Shown here one piece after another: positions 1 to 12,280 of a DNA stretch of 64,000 nucleotides. Source of the stretch: Casuarius casuarius (taxonomy: Eukaryota; Chordata; Aves; Casuariiformes; Casuariidae). The first letter of the stretch is position 1; each line of letters starts with the position of its first letter. Both the position numbers and the translations under genes were made by a program. Location of the stretch: assembly GCA_003342895.1 (NCBI GenBank), contig PTFA01000086.1, positions 1,865,199 to 1,929,198 on the forward strand, given 5' to 3'. The notes below the pieces were generated by a model. It made no database searches. It had not been told where the DNA came from and worked only from the letters and a program-made list of their open reading frames with translations.

Positions 1-480
1 GTGTACTTTATTAACAGTACCCTCCCAGCCCAGAGACAGCACTTGGAAACTTCGGCTAAAATAAAAATCTTCATTTGTCTTTGTCATTCATCCATCTTCA
101 AAATTCTTTTCCATCTTAACAGCTTCTGTCCTCTTTTGGCAATATATTTAGTGATATATGAAGTTTTACAAGTGGAAAGCTAATAGTTGAGATCACATTT
201 TTTTTTCCTAGCTGCTCTCCTCCCCCCAAAAATGAAAAAAAAAATCCTGCTTGGAATTTATTTCAGTGTAAAGGCTCTCTTCAATACAAGGGTTTTTAAC
301 TGACTATCCTTTGATGACCTTTCTAATGTGGTGAAGAACAGACAGTGCAGGCTTAGCGCCAGTTTTTCACACATGAATTCTGCATGGCAAAAAGTCATGG
401 CTTAACCTATGTACGGAAGAGAGAAGGATCCAGGACAGCCAGATGCACAAGATTTGTAATGCCATTTACTATTATCATTT
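1..480. other. Non-coding, nothing recognised
   Basis: AT-rich unique sequence. An open frame runs from the window edge for 60 codons but has no recognisable protein character and probably occurs by chance. No repeat or RNA gene seen. Confidence 0.6.
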
Positions 481-483
481 TAT

Positions 484-519
484 TGTGGTTTACTGTGGTA
501 AGCTGCAGTTCACTGTGGT
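484..519 (+). promoter_or_regulatory. Three phased TGTGGT (RUNX-type) motifs
   Basis: TGTGGT occurs at 484-489, 494-499 and 514-519, so the starts are 10 and 20 bases apart, close to one and two helical turns. TGTGGT is the known core bound by RUNX factors. The copies share part of their flanks (ACTGTGGTA twice), so a small local duplication could also explain them. Binding is inference only. Confidence 0.3.
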
Positions 520-3500
520 AGGTCCTGATGGGGCCCATCAAGCATTAGAGTTACTGTATTGGCACAGAACAAAAGGATATGGTTTGGCCAACGAAACTCA
601 ATGCAGGGAGATGTAAGTAGTATAAAGATTGCTGGAAGAGGTACAGTTCAAAGAATCTAGTTGTTTGAAGTTTTTTTTTACTAAACTACTTCCCTGCACT
701 GAGCCAATATATAAAATGCAACAAATAACTCAAGGGGAGCTTCAGCAATAGAGAATTAGACTACCAGCAGGGTATTGTACACAGTAGAAAATTCCCACTA
801 CAACAAAACCTAGTGCTTTACAGTCCATGACAGTTACCTACAGGATAAATGGAGCAGCAAGAGCAGCTATGTCAAAACTTCATCTCTCCGGCTTCGTCTC
901 TCAGGCTGAGTTACAAAGATCAGAGGCTACTTGTGCCGTAGCCCATCTGGGCTGATAGCTTTGCTTTGCTGTATATGAAGGCTGCAGTAACTCTTATTAT
1001 CAGGAAGATGCCACCAAATCCTTTTCATTCTGGCCACTGAACCACCCACTGAATCACCCTGATTTACAAATGAGCAATGAAAGAACAATCTTTGGTAACT
1101 CCCAAGTTTCCAACTGAAAGAAGCTTTGAGGTAGCAACCGTAGCTTCTGTGGCAGTTCTGTAAGATATCTGACCCCGAGCTTTCGCTCGCAGAGTTTGCT
1201 GCTAGATGGGGATGTTCCCAGCAGCAAACTCCCCATAAAGGATGTATGTGGAAGGTGGGAGTAAAAAACAGAAAAAGAAATTGAAAAGCACTTTGCAGTT
1301 GTCATGTCACTTAGCAACAACCTTTTCTACTTCGCATCAACACTGGCATAGTAGAGACACTGCACAAAGCACACTTACTGAAATCTGGGATAAGCAGAGA
1401 AAGTAGGAGGGCAAGAAAGAACTCAATAACCAGCTAATTACAGAGGGCTTTCATTTATGATATGTTATGTCTCATCTGAGATATGTTTTACATTGCAATC
1501 CCTGGGGCTAGGCCCTCTCTCGAATAGTCTGCAGGAGCTAGCAGAGACTGATTTCCTGAGTACTGCTGCAGAGTGAATTGTACAAACACTTTGAGGTGGA
1601 AACCAAAGTTCAGCTATCTGTTTCCTAGATGGCCTCCATTTAAGTGATCACTCTTCTTCTGTCCGTAGCTCTATGCCCAGATGAGTTCCTGCTTCAACTT
1701 CCCAACCTCTTCTCTTTAAGATTCCCATTCTTTCATTCTTTTCTCTCTCTTTGGTTCCTGGATTTTCATAAGAAGATCCAGGCTTGCAAGCCCCCAGCCC
1801 CTACCTCTTCTTCCAGATGTTAAATCCATGGCTTCTTCTGGCTTTTTACCAGATAGTTCTATCAGGTGGAGAATGTATCTGGATCCTGGTAAAGGGGGGT
1901 AGGTGCCCTTCCTGCAAAACTAAATGGCTAAAATTAAAAAGTCTAGCAAATAAGAGAGGCCTATGTAGGCCACCTTGTAAGTTCTAAGGAGGATGATGTC
2001 AGGCACCTCTCTACTTTAATTATATCATTGCCCTCATTTGTTTAGCTTCAAAGGGTTAGGATTTAATTGTTATCTGTTCCCATACTATTAAAGGCCAATT
2101 GACTGGCTGAAGGGCTGATTGTCAAGAAAACATGAGGAAACCTATTCTGTGTCATTCAGGTATTCATTGAGCTACTACTCCTTTGCTCAGGAGAAAAAGA
2201 AATTGCAGGAGCAGGTCTGAATGTGTGCCATTCCTATGGTTGCTCTCTGAATATAAAGCTCTGCAAAGTGTATGAAATATTACACAAACAGAACATTAGT
2301 ATGTGCCAAATTAATAACATGCATTATCTAGCAGCCATGCAGTGATGCTTATTGTACAATTCTAAATCATGCTAATGGGAAGAAAAAATCAGAATCCATC
2401 ACTTTGTGCCTGATTTCCTCTCCTTGCAATTACAAAAAGTGACTTTTGCAGATGGAATTGTTTTAGATGCATTATGGAAAGCTGGGCATTGCCAAATGAC
2501 CAGAGCACATCACTAGCAACCAGGAGCTCCTGAGCTCTGCTCCCACTGTAAGCTGAGAGGGTGTTGTTTAGCTGAAAGCAACTGCACTTCTATTCTAGTA
2601 TGCCTTACTTTGGGATTGTGGAGTGACAGCCTGATTTTTACCAGTCTATTAAACACAATCACACACACATACACATTATACCTTAATTTTAACCAGGCAT
2701 TCAGCACTTGTGAATATATAAGAATATAAATGGTAGTAAGCGCACGTTCAAACGAAACTGCTAATGAAGTCTGCTTTCGTCCTGCCTAAATACACATGCA
2801 CACACACATACACTCAAACTCTAAAGAAATCTTGCCAAATAGAGAAGAGACTCTTATTTTTTACAGCTGGGTTTCATTTTTGCAGCTGCCAAGTAGCAAA
2901 GAAAAGTAACCCTGGAGATCAGGCCAGAGGACATGTCCTATGCTTTTAAGCAGGCTTCCTGGGAGGAGAGACAATAGCCGGCTGCTGGAGCAGCCTAGCC
3001 TCAGCGCAGGGCCATCGCACCGGGCTGCTGCTGGCTAGCAGGATTCAGCACAGAGCGGATGCTAATAAAGGCCTGGATGTTCATTGTGCTTAGCCAAAAA
3101 CCTAAAGAAATGTTGCAAAGGTGAATGAGACTTTGGAGCAGTGAGCATCGCAGGAACTCGTCTTCAGCAGCGCTCAGACGCTGTGCTGCTGGGCCAAAGA
3201 TGAGCTCCGACAGGGTTTACGCTGCACCCTCTCTTGGCCGTGAAGCTCAGCTGGTAGCCCTGCACGCTACACATGGTCACCTTATTTTGCTTCATATCAC
3301 TATCAAAATCAAGAAGGCAGAAATATTATTTAGCTTTGAGATGATCTCTCTTCTTAGTCAATGCTAATGTGAGAAAGGTTCAGGTCTCCTCTCTGTGCGC
3401 CTGTGAATGCCGAAGGTAAACTGCTGGCCCTTCAATCGGCTATAGTTAAAAAGGTGGTCCCAAAGCTAAGGGGACTGCTGTTATGTTGTCTGGTTCCGGT

Positions 3501-4890
3501 AGCCTGTCCTGGGGACCCCTCAGAGCTTATTCGCAATGTTGACACCTTCTGTACGTCAAAGAGACGATGCACAGAAACATCCTTTGCTGTTTTCAGCCCC
3601 AAACTCAAACTCACCTGAGAGGTGGAATTAGGACTGTCACGACTCAGTGTAACCCAGGGAGTGCAGCATTATGTATGAACTCAAACGCTTTGTTTTCTGG
3701 CTCAGAAAAGGAAATTCTGCACTAAAAATGCAAATGTAGATAGCAGCATAATCTATAAACTCAAGTAAATGAACGCTATTATCTTACATGAAGAAAACAT
3801 TAATATAGATGACCGTTACATAATGTAAGTTAACAAAGCTTAGTAATATATTTACTCAATGTAGGCATGTTTTGACATAACGCAAGCTGTGTAAAGTTTC
3901 TTACGGAACTGGGAATTGTTATATTTTTATGAATATATGTTAACTTAACTTTGAAAAAAAGGTGGTCTTTGGGGTAAGGCATTCAGCCGGTAACGTAGAA
4001 GACATTGGTACAATTCTGACAATTTTGAGTAAAATTCAGAGGAGCTCTGCTCCCATGTCTGGAATAATTGACCTATCATAGCTGTGTCTGTCAGATGTCA
4101 ATCATGCCTCAGCTGTATGTGATGAATTGCACAATGAGCCAAAAACTATCATCTCGCAATCTGTGTGTGTTTTATCTACGTAATCTGTATCAGAAGAGGG
4201 AGCGTATCCTGCAATGTGTTTGCACAGCTACTAGTGCTGCAAGGTCTAGATCTTGACTGTGGTCACTAAGCACAACTGTTCTTTTGTGTAATTTAGGGAC
4301 TTGAACTCCTTCTTCTTTAGCTTTTTATTCCAAATCAAACAAGAGAACAAAACAATCACAGAAAATTTAAGACTCCCCTATATTGTCCTGTGGGAAACTC
4401 ATTTACTCTAAAAATCTACCACTAGAACAAAGTTTGATAGTGCCCATAGGAGATTTAAAGTGAGAGTAAAATGGAAGAATGTTACATTATAAAAGAAAAA
4501 TAAAAAAGAGAGAAAAAAAGAGACAGGAAAAAAGCAAACACAGTGAAAAATAATCTCTGCACTTCATAAAACCAGCAATGTTCATTATTGCTTTGCTATC
4601 ATACTGAACTTTATGTTGCAAATTTATCTTCAAAGTCTGGAGTCGCTTTTCACAAAAAGCCTGCCTAGTGTCATTCAATATCTGTTACATTCCACCGAAC
4701 ACGGCGGTGAGTGATTTTAGTGAGGACTTCAAGGATCATGCTTTTCAATAAGTAACAGGTTTCCTTCTCCTGCAATCCAAAGTTAACTGACCAATCTAAT
4801 CTCCATAGTTTTAAATCATAAATAGCCCATAATACTAGTCTGCCATAAATGAATGCTTCTTTATCAAAACAATAAACCAAAAGCAATCTT
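520..4890. other. Intergenic or intronic DNA without genes
   Basis: Short frames on both strands (up to 88 codons) show no domain or family resemblance. Two short imperfect CA tracts lie near 2659-2682 and 2798-2815. A slightly GC-richer patch at about 2970-3260 contains a homeodomain-like core (GCTAATAAAG) and a SOX-like ATTGTG but is weak evidence for an element. No RNA gene or recognisable transposon seen. Confidence 0.55.
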
Positions 4891-4899
4891 GTTCTTTTT

Positions 4900-5400
4900 T
4901 TCTTTTACTTAAGCTGATTAGAAAGTTAGTTCTGTAGTTGATTAAGTTCTGCAGAAATTGGGCTTGTGATGAATCATTAAACAAAGACATTTTTTTGTAC
5001 AGCAATAAAGCCTCAAATGATTAATTAAGGGCACAATGCCAAAACAAGTGTCTTTGTTTAAAACGCAGTGGACAAGACAGGCTTGGGAAAGTTGATGTCT
5101 TAAGTAGACGCCACAACATGTTTTTAATTATGTTCAGGAAGAAGAACAAGAATGGGAATTGCCAACTGTTTGGAAAGATAATTTTTTTTTTTTTAGAAGA
5201 AAGATTAGAATAAAAAAAAACAAACAGAGCATTATTGATTTAACACAAATGCCATTTGTTGGGCCTTTTGTAATTTCCTTATTAGTGTCATCATTCTGGA
5301 GTTCATATGCTCCCTTCTGTTATAGCATTTGGCACACATTCAGCTCCCAGCAATATGATACAGTAAACATTCAGTGACTGCTCATATTAAAATGTTTTAT
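4900..5400. promoter_or_regulatory. Possible conserved non-coding element
   Basis: Unique AT-rich sequence with grouped homeodomain-like cores (GATTAAG, ATGATTAATTAAGG) and two CTTTGTTTA/ACAAAGAC-type SOX/FOX-like motifs around 4980-5060. There is no reading frame and no repeat similarity. This texture is common in developmental enhancers, but conservation could not be tested. Confidence 0.3.
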
Positions 5401-5475
5401 TTGTTGTAACTGTACCAATGATCAGGCAGTGCAAGCCCTAAATTATCCCAAATGTTTCACAAGCCAGTTTGAGGG

Positions 5476-5570
5476 GAGCGAGCTGGTGACCACCTCTGCA
5501 GCGCACACGCGGCCCCCGTGCACACACGCACACGCCGAGGCGCGCGGAGCGGTGCTGCCGGGCGGAACCA
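5476..5570. other. CpG-dense micro-patch with interrupted CA/CG repeat
   Basis: About 14 CpG dinucleotides fall within roughly 95 bases, in a window where CpG is otherwise rare. Part is an interrupted (CA)n tract with CACG units, followed by GC-rich GCGCGCGGAGCGG. It is too short for a standard CpG island. It could be a decayed minisatellite or an unmethylated regulatory core. Confidence 0.6.
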
Positions 5571-5689
5571 ACCCAAAAGTTCATGCAACATCAGCTCTCC
5601 GCAGCTTCTTGTCAAGCGCGTTCAGACTGTTCAAATAAAGCAGACATAAGCTTGAAACAGTGCCTCTTCGCCGTGACAGATTTTGTTAC

Positions 5690-6640
5690 ATCACCAGCTT
5701 CAGCGTATTTGTGTTTACAATGCAGGGGAGACCCCAGATTTTCTGCAGACTCAATTTGCTAAAGCCTTTTGGTGAGAGTTTTATGCAAGAGGCTATTTCA
5801 AACCTATCCTAAAATCACCGAACACTAGTCCTGCTCTCAAATGTGGAAAATCATTTTGGATGCTTCGGTAGAGAGGAGAAAGTGCAAGGCACTTGGAAGG
5901 ATTTTTAGAGGGTGGACAAGCAGCATTGTCCAAATATCGGGTTTCTCCCGGTAAGAAAACAAAGAAAACAGGAATCACAATGGAAGAATCTCCGCCACGG
6001 GGATCTACATGTATCAGGCCTGACACAAGGAGCACTGAAGTCGTTCTGGCAGACCTTGTGCTTGCAGTTGCCTTCTCGCTTTGTGTGTGTCCAACTGCTG
6101 CCAGAGTGTATGCAAACAACGCAAGGCTAGCTGTAGTCCAAAGAGTGCCATATATAAAGCCTTTTTCCTCACTGAGCAATGTCAAATACACTGGGAGCCT
6201 TTACTAATGGGGAGCTCCTTTATTTCTTAAGAGGCTCGTTCTAGCCTTGATCTTTATGCAAACCTCCCGGTGCCCTCAGCAGGAGGCTGCTGTGGATCAA
6301 GGGTAGTGCATGACCTTAATGTTGTAGCGCACGTCCCTGGATCATAATTAAGAAAGTAATTTGGCCCTCTCCACAGAACGGGCTTTGACACCTCTGGAGT
6401 AGATGTGTGACCTTACAGGCCTCTTCATCTCTCATTTCGCCCCCTTGAAATGGCACATATGTAAGCATGTAATCAGTCTGTAATTACATGGCCAACATGT
6501 TGAAAGGCAGGCTGTTCCCCATCCTTTCTATGAGCAGATTTACATATTAGCACTTGCTATTAACACCTACTAGCCTTAATGAGACATACCCATGAAAGTC
6601 TTCTACATGTGTAAATACGAGAACTGACCTCAGTTCTCTT
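5690..6640. promoter_or_regulatory. Probable conserved non-coding block
   Basis: Non-repetitive sequence with a palindromic homeodomain site TGTAATTACA at 6479-6488, a CATAATTAAG core near 6346, ATTAGCA and CTTAATGAG cores near 6548-6580, and TTTATGCAAA near 6251. A 132-codon frame on the minus strand (5793-6191) overlaps frames of 104 and 72 codons on the plus strand. None resembles a protein family, so I treat them as chance. Enhancer-like character is inferred from motif density only. Confidence 0.4.
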
Positions 6641-8535
6641 TCAGTCCTCCTGCTGTGATAGTGATCCAAGAGGAAAAATTAACAGTTAATTATTTCCACT
6701 GAACATGCCATGTATTTACCTGTGGGTATATGATATAGGGAAGGTTTTCACATGGATTTCTCTAAAAACCAGTTAGGGGCATAGATGGTGAGGAACGGGA
6801 GAGGCTGGGCTGTGCATCTGTCATTTCTCCACCATGAGTCACTGGGGAAAGTGGTGGGCTATGAAGTGATTTAGCTCAGGACAGAGGCCAAATACCAAAC
6901 CTGCCACCGAATGTCTCTCTAAGGCCTGGGCCTGCCCTGGGTATCCAGTCGATGCTCAGGGCATCAGAGTAAACACAATAACTAATCAGATGCAGCAAGT
7001 TGTCAAAGCTATATGGATGCTATAAAACTTATAAGGATCCCCTTAGGCAATAATAATAGCTGTGTGTGTAAATTCTGTACATAGCAAAGCAGAATAGATC
7101 CTAATGGGCTTCAATAAAAGCAAAGAAAACATACGTGACACTTATAGCAAAAAAGAGAGTGTATGTACCAATTAAAATTTTGTCTCAGTCCTCTGATATT
7201 CTGTCAGGAGCTACCTGGTGCAAAGGTGGCAGGTCCTAAAAGAGCTACCCAAAAGGGTAGCTGATCCAAAGCATAACCTTCTAAAGTGCTACTGATGTTA
7301 GAAAATGGTGGATGAAGGAATAAGATAAAACAATCAGAACTTAACTGAATCGATTTCATAATTTCTGTTGCTTTAATTTATTTTGCAAAGATGATATAAT
7401 TAAACATTTTAAATGTGTATCATGAAAAAAATAATAATTCTGCATGATTATTTGATGTAGTTTTGCAGAAAATGATAATGCTAAATTCCTGACTCCTACA
7501 TTTAAAGTAAAAAAAGAAAAAGTTAAATTACATTAGAAAAAGTGGTTTTTGATGAATTTGGAATATGACACTAAACTAATCTCAGGGACAGTATCCTTCC
7601 CACTCCACAACCACGTGAAGCAAAAGTGTGACACCAAAATATGGCTCACATCATTGCTTGTAGGAGGGACAGAAGAGTTTCAGCAACCCCCAGCAGGCTT
7701 TAGAGCAGCAGCTCATCTTGCTGCTGAGAACGCACCAACCTGGGTGAAAGAGATGGGCTAGATCATAAGTGAACCCCAGGGGATGAAAGACCTGATCTAA
7801 AGCCAAGCTAGCACAAAGGAAGGATCCTGCTGGGTGCAGAGTCCCAGCAGCTCCTGCTGACCTTGGTGCAAACCAAAGAGGAGCTCAGGTCTAGCAATCT
7901 CCATGGACTTCAGGGGGAGCGAATGCTAGTCTGCACCTCCAAGCTACGCCTCATAACATACATGCCCTTCTTTGAAGTCCAAATATTCTTTCCGGCTGTT
8001 TCTTTCAATGACATCTATGTTTATCCATCAAACACACTTTTTAAGTTGATTGATATTAGGTACAATCGCTCCACATCAGTCCCTACCTGTGATCAGAAAA
8101 GAGAACTGGGAACTGTTTGGTTCCCATGTTAAAAAGGTTGGACGCCTTGCAGGGTCAGCCTTGCTAAAGAATATACCCACCGGCAGGAAACTTTTGCAGG
8201 TTTTCACATATATCTGAGCAAGCCCTACTTACTCTTTCATTCAGTTCTTAAAAACAGAAAAGTTTCCACTGCACTTTTTATAGAGTCAGTTAACCCAGCA
8301 GTATTAGTTTGCTGTGGCCTTATATGAACTCCAACGAATGAACCACAATAAACTCTCTTCCTTCTCCCTGTTTCATTAGAGAAAACTATTTGCATTTCTT
8401 AAACTGAAGTCTGAAAAACAAGTGTGCCAGCAGGTTAGAAGCCTATGGTCATCCGAAGGTATTTACTGTGGTTGCTCTCTTTGAGGACAGAAATGTCTAA
8501 TCAGAAGACTAAAATAGATGAGGGAACCTGCAACA
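6640..8535. other. Non-coding, nothing recognised
   Basis: Unique sequence with frames of 70 and 89 codons that look random. No repeat, RNA gene or strong motif cluster was noticed. Confidence 0.55.
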
Positions 8536-8539
8536 CGCA

Positions 8540-9260
8540 GAAAGGTGTTTTCCCCTCCTGGGAACATGATCATTAAGTTTAAATAAGTCCCCCTTAATCT
8601 TCTGAGCTGTGCAAACAAACAAACAGATAGCAAAACCAACTGAATGTTTTCCCTCTGCCTTTCAAAAACACAAGCAAAGCCTCCTTCGCCAGATGGACTC
8701 TTTCAGACATACAGCTAAGGTTTAGCAGAGACCGATCACTCAGCAGCATTTTCTGACGGTGTACGGGGGAGTTTGCTCAGAAGCTTTGCAGTAGTTTAAG
8801 AGTTGTCAGGATGCATTGGTATCATATGTGCTTTTCAGTCCAGAGTTTTATATCTTTGACGACAAACTTTAGAATTATTTTCAGCACGTTACAGTGCTAA
8901 GGCTTGAATGGGAATGAAAAAGTCCATTAAAAAAAAAAAAAAAGCAAAATTCCTGGTATTTACTCTGCAATAGAGCATATATGTGAAATGTTAATACCTT
9001 TCCTGTACTTTTTCATTGCAGAGCAAATTATTACAATCTCTTTGGACTAATTTACATTAAGCTTTAGTCATTGTAAAGACTCTGCCAAGTTGGCAAAGCA
9101 TGTTAATCTGAGTAACATACAGTGTAGGAGTGGGCTATGTACACGTAAAACTTCTAATAACAATTTTGCAAGCACATGTGGAGTCATTGGCAGCACTTAG
9201 TTCTCACCTAATCCCATGTAGATGCAAATTGGCATTCATAATTTAAACAAGTCCTTTTTC
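8540..9260. promoter_or_regulatory. Possible conserved non-coding block
   Basis: Non-repetitive sequence with homeodomain and POU-like cores (ATGATCATTAAG near 8567, CTAATTTACATTAAG near 9048, GATGCAAATTGG near 9220) and a poly-A run at about 8928-8943. It leads directly into the exon-like segment that follows. Regulatory function is inferred from texture only. Confidence 0.3.
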
Positions 9261-9274
9261 TGCACCCCAGCAAC

Positions 9275-9406
9275 ATGAGCCGGATGCGAAAGGAAAACGG
9301 AACACTTTCTCCGGATACAGTGAGGATCAAGCAGAATCTCATTAAGGACCACTTCAAAGATCAGTTCTTCATTTCCATACAAACAAGTTTAAATTATCTT
9401 GTGTGA
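9275..9406 (+). other. Exon-like short reading frame, 43 codons
   Basis: A polypyrimidine tract ending in CAG at 9270 (CCTTTTTCTGCACCCCAG) makes a good splice-acceptor match. Five bases on, an ATG opens a 43-codon frame ending in TGA at 9404-9406. Its first 30 residues are hydrophilic and protein-like, starting MSRMRKENGTLSPDTVRIKQ. The segment 9279-9315 has four or more CpGs in a CpG-poor setting. A possible donor GTGAGG lies near 9320, inside the frame. I do not recognise the protein. It could be an alternative or first coding exon of a gene that spans the window, a conserved non-coding element that happens to be open, or chance. Confidence 0.22.
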
Positions 9407-9409
9407 ATC

Positions 9410-10530
9410 TGCTGTTAGCTGTTGCACTGTTCCATTATGCATGATTCTTGACTGCTTGTATCATGAAAATCTGCACAGTGCTCCATTAATGATTTTCAGT
9501 GTTATGCTAAAGCTTGCAAGTGGTCATGTTATTAGGTTAAAGTACTATATTTTGCATATTTATTCTGCCTTACCACATTTATTGCTTCTGATACTGGCCG
9601 AGCAGAATTTCACATGAATTTGACCACCTACTTTGCATGACTTGTGCATGATTGCAAGTACAAACATACTGGAGAGCTAAACACAAATAAACAGCTGGAG
9701 AGATGACTGGCTTTTTGCTCACACTTGCACCACGATTTTGATCCAATTCTGGAAAATGCATGTGCAGTTCCTGCAGAGATGCACTCTCGATCAATCAGAT
9801 GTATCTATAAAACTAATCCTTTTAAATAACTCAAAATAAACTATGTGACAAATTTCATTATGGCATAAATTATTGACTTTATTACAAAGGATTTATTTTT
9901 ACACTTAGGTAATTTAAAGAAGCTTTTCTCAGTATTTTCATTGATGGAAATAAAAACTATATCATCTGGTTTGTATGTCTTTATATTTGCCTTACTTCTG
10001 GGATGCACCATATTATTAACTTTCATGGAATATATTTTGTTCTGATTATTGAAATCATCTTGCTTGCTTCAGGGATATTTATATTAGGAAAGAGTTTTGT
10101 TACAAAAATCAGGGACATAGCTGATGTGTTACAAAGACAAATATATCATTCATTATATTTATAAGAGAAAATAATAATTTTCCTTTTATATGTTGATTAA
10201 TTTGCAAATCTTTAGGTCATGGTTGAATGATCATGGGAGGCAGAGTTAGAATATATATAGTATAAATCAAAGCTGCCTAGAACCAGCCTTCTTTAATGAG
10301 AAGTGAAAAGGTTTTTTTTTTTTAATCAAAAGCGAATGTATGAAAAACTACAATAGTATTTCCTCCTCCTTGCCAAAGAAGGGACATTTCTTCAAAAGGT
10401 AATGGGGAAGTGGCCATCCAATTGTATCTGAGTGACAGCATCTGGTCTTGTGTGGGACTAAAACTGAAAGAAGAAAGTGGTTCTGAAAGTCCTTTCCAAG
10501 AAACTCTTGGAGCCTTCAACCATGAGGAAA
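9410..10530. other. AT-rich DNA, nothing recognised
   Basis: Very AT-rich with short random frames and no identifiable repeat. The stretch 9840-10250 is particularly poor in G+C. Confidence 0.55.
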
Positions 10531-10534
10531 CACA

Positions 10535-10682
10535 CTGGGAGCACTGGCAGGAACTCCTGACTGTCAGGACCAGCGGGATACTTGCAGAATCAGGCAGAAG
10601 CCTGGAAACAGTCAGAAGGAAATATTTTCAGATGATTAAACTGTGGGATTCATTGCCACAGGTTGTCACTGTAAAAAAATAC
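10535..10682 (+). mobile_element. CR1-type LINE fragment, 3' coding region
   Basis: The stretch around 10615-10665 (GGAAATATTTTCAG followed by TTAAACTGTGGGATTCATTGCC) matches what I know of the 3' end of ORF2 in non-avian and ancient avian CR1 elements, where a similar 'aactgtggaactcattgccacagg' segment is typical. The copy is short, decayed and on the plus strand. The family call is from memory, not alignment. Confidence 0.55.
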
Positions 10683-10689
10683 ATAAATT

Positions 10690-11650
10690 GCACAAAAGTA
10701 AAAGTGCGTGCAAAAGTGTAAATTATGCAGAAGTGCAAATGCGCTCAAGTGATGAGACGCACTCCTGGAAGAGCAGCCCATGGAGGGCTCTGAGACGTGG
10801 AGCGGTGCAACAGCGGTGCGAGACACCATGCCGGACAAGACAGGCCCTCTGCACCTCTCTCGGGTTGTCCTGAAATTGTGGCGAGAAACCTGCACTGGAT
10901 ACGAATGTGCCACAGCTGTGTGGAGTCCGTGTGTACACACAGCCCTTCTCTAGACTCATCTGTGTGGATACAGATGATGCAGGACAGCATAGAAATAACA
11001 GGAATAATAGTCACTGTCTGAACAGACACTTCTGAAAGGCTCATTATGTTGAGATGCAGCTGAACCAAAACACTTTTTCCAAAGTCTTGAAGATTTGAAG
11101 TGATTGACATCTGAAACCAAATCAAGAGCCACGTTTTGAAAGAAATCCTTTTTTTTTTCACAAGGGGCCAAGCGAAATCCCTGAATACCAGCCTACCAAT
11201 CCATCTGCTGCCTCTCTTTGGGGCTATTCAAATCTATATCCAAAATTTTAGGCTTCATCTGATCTCTGATAATAGATTGTCAGCTCTGATGCTTTATCCT
11301 CATAAATTGCAGGCTGACACACATTCCTTCTCAGGTAGTTCATTCATCCTAAAGCATTTTGTGCTTCTAATTTGTCGTTTTTCTTCCCACATCCCCACTG
11401 ACCACAAATTACAGATGGTGTCTCATCGTGGGGCACCATAACAACAATAAAAGCCTCAGCAAAATAGTTAGAATCGGATCGTGAGTGATACCGAATGCCT
11501 TTGGTTTCCACTGATACATGTGGGAGGAGAGAACACCTCTGACGATGCCTGGAGATCCACTGCTGTGGGTCCAGTTTATGTTTTATCCATGAGAATTGAT
11601 GCCTGCATGATCTACTGTTCATCATTAGCACCAGCTCACCAACTTCGTTC
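10690..11650. other. Non-coding with overlapping random frames
   Basis: Frames of up to 138 codons lie on the minus strand (10745-11161), with others of 71-109 codons overlapping on both strands. They share sequence in several frames, lack family motifs and have no consistent coding bias, so I do not call a gene. An unrecognised old retroelement body could explain the moderately open sequence, since CR1 and SINE-like pieces flank it. Confidence 0.5.
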
Positions 11651-11659
11651 CTTAACACC

Positions 11660-11800
11660 TTGCGATGAAACACCAGGCAGTGAGGAAGATCCCACTATGC
11701 CAGGTGCTGTACAAAATGGAAAGATAGGATCAGCTGCAAAAGAACTTACTATAAAAGTATAGAACAGGAGACCACAAATGGACACATTAAGAATTCAAGA
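11660..11800 (-). mobile_element. Ancient amniote SINE/LINE tail fragment
   Basis: The run CCCACTATGCCAGGTGCTGT followed by ACAAA and later AAGAACTTAC matches, in antisense, a repeat common in turtles and crocodilians: 'ccattgtgctaggcgctgtacaaacac ... gagcttacaatct' in that orientation. The same family recurs near 20.1, 52.8 and 53.6 kb. The copy is diverged and partial. Confidence 0.6.
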
Positions 11801-12280
11801 AAGCAATGAAATAACTTAGACAGCAGAAAAGGCTGAGGTCTCAGCAAAGCAGCAGCTTAACTATTACTGAGCTGAATTAGCTATTTTCAGATTTTCAGAT
11901 TTTCTTTTTCACTTGCTACGTAGCTGCAACTTTAAGACACAGATTCATTTTCTGCATTATTGTGTTTTCTCTCCGCCAGCCATGTTTTAAGATAACACTT
12001 CTGAAGTTAAAGACTGGGTTAATAAAAATGAGCCAAGTTTGAAGATATTTCCATTTTGCAAGGCAAACTGGGCATGGATAACAAAATTAAGAATGTGCCA
12101 CATCTGTGAACTGACATGGAAAGAAAAGAGGTTCAGACTGTTCCCAAGCCTTCATACACTTTTCTCCAAAATATTCTAGAATTCTGTTATTAAAAAAATA
12201 AAAAATTACTGTCAGGTTTTCATACCTGCATCTGCAGTTACTGCAGAATTACTATCATCCTCCATGCAGATGCAATTAAT
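11800..12280. other. Non-coding, nothing recognised
   Basis: Unique AT-rich sequence with A-rich stretches near 12190 and no reading frame above 60 codons. Confidence 0.55.

Noticed and set aside
5793..6207. 132-codon minus and 104-codon plus frames over the same DNA
   Set aside because: Both strands open over one stretch with no family resemblance. Better explained by a conserved non-coding block.
10745..11161. 138-codon frame on the minus strand, longest in the window
   Set aside because: It overlaps several other open frames on both strands, has no recognisable motif and lies between old retroelement pieces. The length is within chance for 64 kb.
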